Positions 58,034 through 64,000 of a DNA stretch of 64,000 nt are shown here, one piece after another (the first letter of the stretch is position 1; every line of letters begins with the position of its first letter). Both the position numbers and the translations under genes were made by a program. A model generated the notes under the pieces. That model was not told the origin of the DNA and did no database searches. It was given only the letters and a program-made list of their open reading frames with translations. This DNA comes from Falsiroseomonas bella (lineage in GTDB: Bacteria > Pseudomonadota > Alphaproteobacteria > Acetobacterales > Acetobacteraceae): the NCBI RefSeq assembly GCF_003173615.1, contig NZ_QGNA01000009.1, forward strand, positions 1 through 64,000. Reading direction: 5' to 3'.

Positions 58034-58954
58034 ATGCCCTATGTGATCGGAGCCGACCTGCCGGATCAGCCCGCCGGCCAGCGCTTCCGCGCCCTGCTGG
58101 ACCGGCCGCAGATCCTGGAGATGCCGGGCGCGCATCTCGGCATTGCGGCGCTGCTGGCGAAGCGCGCGGGCTTCCCGGCGCTCTACATGTCGGGGGCCGC
58201 GATGTCGGCCACGATGGGGCTTCCCGACCTCGGCATGATCACCGTGGACGATGTGTGCTGGTACATCCGCCAGGTCGTGCGCGCCGCGGGGCTGCCGGTG
58301 CTGGTGGATGGCGACACCGGCTATGGCGAGGCGCTGAACGTCATGCACATGGTCCGCGCCTTCGAGGAAGCGGGCGCCGGCGCGGTGCATCTGGAGGACC
58401 AGCTGCTGCCGAAGAAGTGCGGCCACCTGAACGACAAGAAGCTGGCCGATGCGCACGACATGGCGGCCAAGGTGGCGGCGGCGCGCAAGGCACGGCGGCA
58501 CCTGTACATCATCGCCCGCACCGACGCGGCGGCGAGCGAGGGGATGGACGGCGCCGTGGCGCGCGCGAAGCTGTATCTCGAGGCCGGCGCCGACGCGATC
58601 TTCCCCGAGGCGCTGACCAGCCGCGAGATGTTCGCCGAATTCGCCAGGCGCATGCCGGGCGTGAAGCTGCTGGCCAACATGACCGAATTCGGCCGCACGC
58701 CCTTCCTCACCGCGAAGGAGTTCGAGGAACTCGGCTACGCCATGGTGATCTGGCCCGTCAGCCATCTGCGCGTCGCCAACCGCGCAATGGAGGAGCTGTA
58801 TGCGACGATCCGTGAGACCGGCGGCACGATGGCCGCGCTCGATCGCATGCAGACCCGCGCGCAGCTCTACGAGACGATCGGCTACCACGAATACGAGGCG
58901 CTGGATGCGAGCCTTGTGAAGACAGTGGTGCCAGAGGGCATGCCGCAGGGCTGA
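58034..58954 (+). CDS. prpB: Methylisocitrate lyase family protein
   Basis: A 306-residue TIM-barrel lyase. The catalytic cysteine is Cys129 in K-K-C-G-H, and V-D-G-D-T-G-Y-G near 91 carries metal ligands. It matches methylisocitrate lyase, which splits 2-methylisocitrate into pyruvate and succinate in propionate use. No prpC or prpD is in the window, so an oxaloacetate-decarboxylase-like or other role in the family is possible. Cotranscribed with the antiporter gene. Confidence 0.82.
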   Translation: MPYVIGADLPDQPAGQRFRALLDRPQILEMPGAHLGIAALLAKRAGFPALYMSGAAMSATMGLPDLGMITVDDVCWYIRQVVRAAGLPVLVDGDTGYGEALNVMHMVRAFEEAGAGAVHLEDQLLPKKCGHLNDKKLADAHDMAAKVAAARKARRHLYIIARTDAAASEGMDGAVARAKLYLEAGADAIFPEALTSREMFAEFARRMPGVKLLANMTEFGRTPFLTAKEFEELGYAMVIWPVSHLRVANRAMEELYATIRETGGTMAALDRMQTRAQLYETIGYHEYEALDASLVKTVVPEGMPQG

Positions 58955-59005
58955 CGAATCCCGTCCGCGGGCGGACGGACGAAGAAGACAAAGAGGACCG
59001 GGACG

Positions 59006-59254
59006 ATGTCGGAACAGCAACTCCCTGCCGTTGCGCAGAAGGCGCCCTTTGCCGTCGAGGTGACGGAGGGCAAGACCTATTGGTGGTGCGCCTGCGGCCT
59101 GTCGAAGAAGCAGCCCTTCTGCGACGGCAGCCACAAGGGCAGCGGCCTCTCCCCCGTCTCCTGGACGGCGGAGAAGGACGGCAAGGCCTGGTTCTGCGGC
59201 TGCAAGCAGACCGGCAAGTCGCCGCTGTGCGACGGGGCGCACAAGGGGCTGTAG
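59006..59254 (+). CDS. Dual CDGSH iron-sulfur protein
   Basis: An 82-residue protein with two CDGSH-type [2Fe-2S] sites: C-A-C-G-L-S-K-K-Q-P-F-C-D-G-S-H at about 28-43, and C-G-C-K-Q-T-G-K-S-P-L-C-D-G-A-H at about 64-79. Each gives three Cys and one His ligand. Possible roles are electron transfer or cluster delivery. GAGGACCGGGACG precedes the start. A GC hairpin (CGTCCGC-GG-GCGGACG) lies between it and prpB. Confidence 0.95.
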   Translation: MSEQQLPAVAQKAPFAVEVTEGKTYWWCACGLSKKQPFCDGSHKGSGLSPVSWTAEKDGKAWFCGCKQTGKSPLCDGAHKGL

Positions 59255-59286
59255 CCCCCGCGCGCCCTGTCGCGCCGGCCCGGCCG

Positions 59287-59637
59287 TCAGCCCGGCGGCC
59301 GGTTCGGGCCAGGGCCCGGCCCCGGACCGCGGCCGCCACCCGGACCCATGCCGGGCCCGCGGCCGCGCCGGCGCTCATGCATTGTCAGCACCTCCCCGCG
59401 CTGCTGCGCCGTCATGGCGTTCCAGCGCGCCTGCACATCGGCTTCCGGCAGGTCGGGCGTGCCGGCGCGGAACGCCTCGGTCACGCGCTGCTGCGCGCCG
59501 GGCGGCAAGGCACTGAAATCGCGGGCCAGCACCTCGTCATGGAACTGCCGCCGCTGCGCCTCCGTCATGCGGGGCTGGGCGAGGGCGGCCATCGGAAGAC
59601 CGGCGAAAGCAAGGCCGAGCAGGGCGCGTCGTTGCAT
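59287..59637 (-). CDS. Small periplasmic helical protein with Gly/Pro tail (Spy-like)
   Basis: A 116-residue exported protein. A signal peptide at about 1-19 (cleavage near Ala-Leu-Ala-Gln) is followed by two amphipathic helices with Q-R-R-Q-F-H and W-N-A-M-T-A-Q-Q-R, then a tail of Arg/Gly/Pro repeats. The layout recalls Spy/CpxP-type periplasmic chaperones, but the L-T-x-x-Q repeats are not exact. The start at 59637 has GGAGGAG upstream. A FNR-like box lies 70 bases upstream. Confidence 0.72.
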   Translation of the reverse strand: MQRRALLGLAFAGLPMAALAQPRMTEAQRRQFHDEVLARDFSALPPGAQQRVTEAFRAGTPDLPEADVQARWNAMTAQQRGEVLTMHERRRGRGPGMGPGGGRGPGPGPGPNRPPG

Positions 59638-59706
59638 GGCGAACTCCTCCGGCCACGCGGCCATCGCGCGGCCTGGGATCCGGGTAGCGCGGAGGCCAGC
59701 CATGCG

Positions 59707-59720
59707 CGTTGACGCATATC
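59707..59720. promoter_or_regulatory. FNR-type box, one mismatch
   Basis: TTGACGCATATCAA differs from TTGAT-N4-ATCAA at one position and matches FnrL sites of the TTGA-N6-TCAA type exactly. It lies 70 bases upstream of the Spy-like gene on the minus strand. Confidence 0.5.
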
Positions 59721-59729
59721 AAGGGCCGG

Positions 59730-60629
59730 TCAGCGCGCGAGGAAACCTTCCTCGGCGAGGAAGCCGCCGACCAGCCGCGCGAACTCGCCCGGCGCGTCCT
59801 GCGTGAGGCGGTGATTGGCGCCGGCCAGCGTCGCGAAGCGCGCCTGCGGGATGTTCCTGCGCGCGGTGCGCATCGCCTCGGCGTCGATCACGGTGCAATG
59901 CTCGCCGTGGAACAGCAGCGTCGGCAGGCGCACGCGGATGCGCGGCCAGAGATCCTCCGTCAGCGCGCGCTGCGTCGCGACGATGGAGGGCGTGTGGTAG
60001 CGCCAGCGCAGGCGGCCATCCGCGTCGCGGCGCAGCGCCGTGTCGAGCCACTGCGCCGCGACGGCGTCGGACCATTCGGCGCGGAACGGCGTCTCGGCCA
60101 GCGCGTCCTCGCGCGTGGCGAAGCCGCGTTCGTGGCGCTCCACCTGCTGCAGGAACAGGTCGAACACGTCGGCGCGCAGCGACACCGCGGCGTCGCCCGC
60201 GGCCAGCGCCACCACGCGGTCCGGCAGGCGCGTGGCGAGCATCAGCGCGAGCGTCGCGCCGGTCGCCTGGCCGATGACCGCAAACTCCTCCCAGCCCAGC
60301 GCGTCGCAGAGATCCTCGATGTCATCCAGATGGTCGTCGAGGTCTGCGGCGGCGGGCAGGTCGGCGCTTTCGCCGAGGCCGCGATAATCCGGCACGCAGA
60401 CCGGGTTGGCGGGATCGAGCGCCGCCAGCACGAAGTCGAAGATTCTGCGCGTCGTGCGATTGGCGGTGAGGAACAGCAGCGGCATTCCCGTGCCGTTCCG
60501 CCAGGTGAAGGCGAGGTCGGCGCCGGTGGAGAGCCGGATGCGCCGCATCGCCCAGCTTGCATCGAGCGGGGCGCGGACCGGCAGGCCGTCGAAGGCGCGG
60601 CCGGGCAGGGCGTCGGTCTGGCTGTCCAT
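59730..60629 (-). CDS. Alpha/beta-hydrolase-fold protein lacking the nucleophile serine
   Basis: A 299-residue alpha/beta hydrolase fold. The oxyanion strand, P-D-Y-R-G-L-G-E-S near 80 and G-A-N-H-R near the end are as in esterases. The nucleophile elbow reads G-Q-A-T-G (Ala122) instead of G-x-S-x-G, so ordinary ester hydrolysis is unlikely. It may be a dead enzyme with a binding role, or use another mechanism as HNL-like or cofactor-free dioxygenase relatives do. GGGAGG precedes the start. Confidence 0.85.
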   Translation of the reverse strand: MDSQTDALPGRAFDGLPVRAPLDASWAMRRIRLSTGADLAFTWRNGTGMPLLFLTANRTTRRIFDFVLAALDPANPVCVPDYRGLGESADLPAAADLDDHLDDIEDLCDALGWEEFAVIGQATGATLALMLATRLPDRVVALAAGDAAVSLRADVFDLFLQQVERHERGFATREDALAETPFRAEWSDAVAAQWLDTALRRDADGRLRWRYHTPSIVATQRALTEDLWPRIRVRLPTLLFHGEHCTVIDAEAMRTARRNIPQARFATLAGANHRLTQDAPGEFARLVGGFLAEEGFLAR

Positions 60630-60653
60630 GGCGCGGGCCTCCCGCGCGGCAGG

Positions 60654-61124
60654 CTACAGGGCGCCGCGCGCCTTGCGCAACGCGGCCTGCGCCATGGCAT
60701 CGAGCGCATTGAGGAAGCGCGAGCGGTCGGCCTGCGCCATGGGCGGCGGCCCGCCGCCCATGCCCATCTCCCGCAGGTGGCGTGACAGCTCGCGCCCGGC
60801 CAGCGCCGAGCCGATGTTGTTCTCCGTCCAGGGGTGGCCCTTGTAGGAGAGGCAGAAGGCGCCCTTGGCGATGCAGCGCGCGGCGAGCGGGATGTCGTTC
60901 GTCAGGCAGATGTCGGTCGGCGTCGCCTGGTCGGCGATCCAGTCATCCGCCTTGTCCGCGCCCTCGCTCACCACGACGATGCGCGTGTTGCCGCCGGGCG
61001 GGCGCATCGGCCGTGCGCCGTTGGAGACGAAGATCGTCTCGAAGCCGAGGCGCCCGGCGACCCGCAGGATCTCGTCCCGTACGGGGCAGGCATCGGCATC
61101 CACGATGAGGCGCGGCGTCGGCAT
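60654..61124 (-). CDS. YaiI/YqxD family protein (DUF188)
   Basis: A 156-residue protein of the UPF0178/DUF188 family. The N-terminal V-D-A-D-A-C-P-V motif is near 8, and D-I-C-L-T-N-D-I-P-L-A is near 70; these spaced aspartates suggest a PIN-like nuclease fold. Function untested in most species. Its ATG shares one base with the methyltransferase stop (TGATG). Confidence 0.92.
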   Translation of the reverse strand: MPTPRLIVDADACPVRDEILRVAGRLGFETIFVSNGARPMRPPGGNTRIVVVSEGADKADDWIADQATPTDICLTNDIPLAARCIAKGAFCLSYKGHPWTENNIGSALAGRELSRHLREMGMGGGPPPMAQADRSRFLNALDAMAQAALRKARGAL

Positions 61125-61900
61125 CAGCCCGGCACGCAGCCGCGGATGGCGTTCGCCTTGGCGGAGTGCACCACGGCGCCATCCGCCTCGATCCTGACCC
61201 GCGCCTCGACGCGCCGCTTCATGAGCGCGATCCGGTCAGCGGGCAGCGTCGCCATGGTCGGGCGCAGGCTCGTGTTGCAGGCGACGCTGTCCCAGAAATC
61301 CGCGACGTCGGCGAAGCGGCGCTGCACGGTGATCTCACATGTCACGAGATCGCATAGACCCGCGCCCGCCCAGATGTCGCGCAGCGCCTCGAGCCGCTCC
61401 ACCCCGAGGCCCGGCGGCAGGAGCGGCGCGCCGCCGACCGCGCGTACCTCCTCCTGCACCACGCCCCAGGGAAAGCCACCGGTTGCAAAGTCCCAGACAT
61501 AGGTCGAGACGATCCCGCCAGGGCGCACCACGCGTGCCATCTCCGCCACGGCGCCGGCGGCGTCGGGGACGAAGAAGATGACGAGCGCCATCGTTGCCGC
61601 GTCCCTGCTTCGATCTGCGAAGGGCAGCGCCATGGCGTCGCCCTGGTGGAAGCGCGCGCCCGCCGCGCCCGACCGGGCGCGTGCGAAGGCGAGCTGGCCT
61701 TCCGACGGATCGATGCCGTCCACCGCGGCCGGTGCGCAGCGCTGCATGATGAGCTCGGTGAACGCGCCGTTGCCGCAGCCGACATCCACCCAGGCGAGGC
61801 CCGGCGGCGGCGCGAGCCAGTCGAGGAACACCTCGCCCGCCGGTCGGCTCCAGAGCCCCATCGAGCGCTCATAGGCTGCGCCGTCGTCGAAGCGGATCAT
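61124..61900 (-). CDS. Class I SAM-dependent methyltransferase
   Basis: A 258-residue methyltransferase of the Methyltransf_11 type. SAM motif I is V-D-V-G-C-G-N-G near 38, with G-I-D-P-S-E near 62 and G-D-A-M-A-L-P-F near 86. Substrate unknown. Translationally coupled to the DUF188 gene downstream. Confidence 0.9.
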   Translation of the reverse strand: MIRFDDGAAYERSMGLWSRPAGEVFLDWLAPPPGLAWVDVGCGNGAFTELIMQRCAPAAVDGIDPSEGQLAFARARSGAAGARFHQGDAMALPFADRSRDAATMALVIFFVPDAAGAVAEMARVVRPGGIVSTYVWDFATGGFPWGVVQEEVRAVGGAPLLPPGLGVERLEALRDIWAGAGLCDLVTCEITVQRRFADVADFWDSVACNTSLRPTMATLPADRIALMKRRVEARVRIEADGAVVHSAKANAIRGCVPG

Positions 61901-61963
61901 CCCGTCCTCCCTCGCCCGGCCAGTGCAGGCTAGAGGGCGACGCGTCCGCCGTCATCCGGCATG

Positions 61964-62920
61964 TCAGCGTGCCGAAGGCAATTCGACGGCATAACTCTCA
62001 ACTGCCGGCACGCTGCGGATCAGGCGGCGGTCGGCGAGCAGACGCGCCATCCGCTCGTATCGGTTGCGGTCGAGTGCCGCGGGGTTCAGCGCGAAGCGGG
62101 GGAGGGTGCTGGTCCAGGCGCGACGGTTCAGCTCGTTGTCCAGTTCCCGCCGCGGGCCGGCGATGAACAGGCGCCAGCTTTCCTCGGCGTTGTTCACCAG
62201 GAAGGTCGTGGCGGCCTCGGTCGCGTCCATGAAGCGGCGCAGCACCGGGTCGCGCGCACGGTCGCGATGCGCGATGTAGATCAGCTCGTCATAGATCGGC
62301 AGGCCGTGCTGCTCGGGGAAGAAGGCACGGCCGGGGCGGCCCTCGATGTCGAGCTGGTGCAGCTCGAAGTTGCGGTAGCCCCCGACGATCGCATCCACCT
62401 GGCCGGACATGAGCGCGGAGGATAGCGCGAAGTTCACGTTGACCAGCCGCACATCGGAAAGCTTCAGCCCGACGGTCTCCAGCATCGTGCCCACCACCAC
62501 CTCCTCGAAGCCGGCCACGGAAAAGCCGATGCGCTTGCCGCGCAGGTCGGCCAGCGTGCGGATCGGCCCGTCGCGCAGCACGGTCAGCGTGGTCAGCGGG
62601 GTCGCAACCAGCGTGCCGACGCGCATCAGCGGCAGTCCCTGGTCCACCGCAAGATGCAGGTTCATCTGGTAGAAGACGCCGATGTCGCCGCGCTTCGCCC
62701 CGATCAGCCGCGGCGGGTCGTTCGGATCGGCCGGCGCGACGATGCGGACATTGAGACCCGCACGCTCGAAGAAGCCGGCCTCCTGCGCGACGATGACCGG
62801 CGCGTGGTCGGGGTTCACGAACCAGTCGAGCAGCAGCGTGAGGTCCGTGCGCTGCTGGGCACGTGCGAGTGCGGGAAGCGCGAGCAGCGGCAGCGCGAAG
62901 GCGGCGCGGCGGGTGATCAT
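61964..62920 (-). CDS. thiY: ABC transporter substrate-binding protein, ThiY-like (pyrimidine precursor)
   Basis: A 318-residue periplasmic binding protein of the NMT1/THI5 family. A Tat-like signal (T-R-R-A-A-F) ends at A-R-A-Q near 22. The ThiY-type blocks L-D-W-F-V-N-P-D-H-A-P near 31, P-A-D-P-N-D-P-P-R-L near 61, and V-D-A-I-V-G-G-Y-R-N-F-E-L near 173 are characteristic of proteins that bind formylaminopyrimidine or HMP for thiamine salvage. Its ATG overlaps the permease stop by 4 bases. Confidence 0.85.
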   Translation of the reverse strand: MITRRAAFALPLLALPALARAQQRTDLTLLLDWFVNPDHAPVIVAQEAGFFERAGLNVRIVAPADPNDPPRLIGAKRGDIGVFYQMNLHLAVDQGLPLMRVGTLVATPLTTLTVLRDGPIRTLADLRGKRIGFSVAGFEEVVVGTMLETVGLKLSDVRLVNVNFALSSALMSGQVDAIVGGYRNFELHQLDIEGRPGRAFFPEQHGLPIYDELIYIAHRDRARDPVLRRFMDATEAATTFLVNNAEESWRLFIAGPRRELDNELNRRAWTSTLPRFALNPAALDRNRYERMARLLADRRLIRSVPAVESYAVELPSAR

Positions 62921-63666
62921 CGTACAGGTTCCGTCAGTTGGTCCGGTTGCCAGGGAATGGCCCGGCGCAGCAGCCGGTCCATGCAGAACCACAGCGCCAG
63001 CGCCATCAGCGCCAGCACCAGAAGGGCGGCGAACATCACATCGGTCTGGCTGCGGCCATTGGCGTGCAGCATCATGTAGCCGAGGCCCGCACTCGCCCCG
63101 ACCCATTCGCCGACGACTGCGCCGATCGGCGCGACGGCCGCGGCGACGCGCAGGCCGGAGGCGAGCGCCGGCAGCGCCGCCGGCACGCGCAGCCGCCACA
63201 GCACGGCGGCGGGCGTCGCATCCATCGTCGCGGCCAGGTCGAGCCAGCCTGGCTCGGTGCGGCGCAGCCCGTCATAGAAGGCGGTGGCGACGGGGAAGAA
63301 GATGATCAGCGTCGCCATCGCGACCTTGCTCGCCATGCCGAAGCCGAACCAGAGCGTCAGCAGCGGCGCGATGGCGAAGACCGGCACGGCCTGCGAGACC
63401 AGCAGCAGCGGCAGCAGCCAGCGCCGCCCGCCGCGCCAGGCGGCGAGCGTGAGCGCCGCGGCGCAGCCGAGCAGCGTGCCGAGGAGAAGCCCGAGCAGGA
63501 TCTCGGCGCCGGTGACGAGGGCGTTCTGCAGCAGGCTGTCCCAGCGCGCGAGCAGCGCCTCCGCCACGCGCCAGGGCGATGGCAGCAGGAAGGGCGGCAC
63601 CTGTGTGATCCACACGAAGCCCTGCCAGAGTGCGATCAGGCCGGCGGCGGCGATGATGCCTCTCAT
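62917..63666 (-). CDS. thiX: ABC transporter permease, ThiX-like
   Basis: A 249-residue inner-membrane permease with six helices. The EAA-type loop (M-D-A-T-P-A-A-V-L-W and R-V-P-A-A-L-P) near 150 contacts the ATPase. It belongs to the SsuC/TauC/ThiX branch; the ThiY-like partner points to a thiamine-precursor pyrimidine. It overlaps both neighbours by 4 bases. Confidence 0.88.
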   Translation of the reverse strand: MRGIIAAAGLIALWQGFVWITQVPPFLLPSPWRVAEALLARWDSLLQNALVTGAEILLGLLLGTLLGCAAALTLAAWRGGRRWLLPLLLVSQAVPVFAIAPLLTLWFGFGMASKVAMATLIIFFPVATAFYDGLRRTEPGWLDLAATMDATPAAVLWRLRVPAALPALASGLRVAAAVAPIGAVVGEWVGASAGLGYMMLHANGRSQTDVMFAALLVLALMALALWFCMDRLLRRAIPWQPDQLTEPVR

Positions 63667-64000
63667 GCCGCCTCCGCCAGGCGTTCCAGCAGGGCCGCCT
63701 GCGCGTCCAGAAGCGCCGCATCGCGTGCGGGGCGGGGCGGTGCGCCTTCCGGCACCGGCACCTCCACCGGCACGGCCGGGCTGCCCGTCAGCACCAGGAT
63801 GCGGTCGGCGAGGCGCAGCGCCTCCAGCGGGTCATGCGTGACGAGCAGCACGGTGCGCCCGGCCAGCAGCCGCGCCGCAAGCTCCTGCAGGCGGTGGCGC
63901 GTCGGCGCGTCCACGGCGCTGAAGGGCTCGTCCATCAGCACGACGGGCCGATCCTCCATCAGCGTGCGCGCCAGCGCCACGCGCTGGCGCATCCCGCCCG
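63663..64000 (-). CDS. thiZ: ABC transporter ATP-binding protein, ThiZ-like (N-terminus cut by window end)
   Basis: The C-terminal 110 or so residues of an ABC ATPase. The signature motif (S)-G-G-M-R-Q-R-V-A-L-A-R lies at the window edge, followed by Walker B V-V-L-M-D-E-P-F-S-A and the H-loop L-V-T-H-D-P. Walker A lies beyond the window. The Met inside S-G-G-M is not a start codon. Transcribed first in the ThiZ-X-Y operon. Confidence 0.9.
   Translation of the reverse strand, partial: GGMRQRVALARTLMEDRPVVLMDEPFSAVDAPTRHRLQELAARLLAGRTVLLVTHDPLEALRLADRILVLTGSPAVPVEVPVPEGAPPRPARDAALLDAQAALLERLAEAA

Noticed and set aside
1-64000. tRNA, rRNA or known riboswitch genes
   Set aside because: No cloverleaf with a recognisable T-loop, no rRNA segment and no TPP/cobalamin-type element was found in the gaps, though a computed covariance search was not possible.

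Overview
The window is very G+C-rich, densely packed DNA with almost no spacer. It carries a TRAP transporter, a tripartite tricarboxylate (TctABC) transporter, a CoxDEG-type molybdo-hydroxylase accessory cluster and several small Acetobacteraceae-like proteins. Together these suggest an environmental alphaproteobacterium, most probably of the Acetobacteraceae (Roseomonas and relatives). The taxon is an inference from gene content and codon use; no rRNA or tRNA gene was found to confirm it.

Layout. 1-4.2 kb: the tail of an IS5-like transposase, a CBS-domain protein, a HicA-like protein behind a perfect FNR-type box, and a complete TRAP transporter (P-Q-M). 4.2-15 kb: a peptidoglycan-binding lipoprotein, a 1,508-residue DUF4011/helicase/Vsr-like/DUF3320 protein that looks like a single-protein anti-phage system and follows a CPA1 Na+/H+ antiporter by 9 bases, an HtrA-like protease, a patatin, and a DUF1003/SDR group. 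15-25 kb: tctCBA ending in a clear terminator, an M20 amidohydrolase, PanE-like reductase, DUF429, a TenA-like protein, cytochrome b561, and a MarR regulator divergent from a cysteine-synthase-like enzyme with a strong operator palindrome between them. 25-35 kb: one long minus-strand run holding a MotA/MotB/OmpA-like membrane complex, uracil phosphoribosyltransferase and a PEP-mutase-family enzyme, then an inositol monophosphatase and elongation factor P.

35.2-37.1 kb is the clearest foreign piece: an A+T-rich island of exactly two genes, a DUF262 protein and a HEPN RNase with the R-x4-H motif, probably a defence or toxin module. 37-50 kb: a GST, a VapBC-type pair, a GFA protein, an outer-membrane barrel, the divergent epmB and epmA genes (which would modify the EF-P encoded 5 kb away), FkbM methyltransferase, cupin, a CHAP-domain protein, RidA, an oxidoreductase, an MFS exporter and an amidase. 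50-56.5 kb: a MocA-like/XdhC/CoxE/CoxD/CoxG maturation cluster without catalytic subunits. 56.6-64 kb: a NhaD-like antiporter, methylisocitrate lyase, a dual CDGSH protein, an alpha/beta-hydrolase lacking its nucleophile, a methyltransferase, and a ThiYXZ-type ABC transporter cut by the window end.

Running through all this is a family of short palindromic repeats (about 25-base GC palindrome plus a conserved G-rich tail). Most copies lie between genes, but one sits in frame inside the helicase gene and another supplies the ribosome-binding site of a gene.
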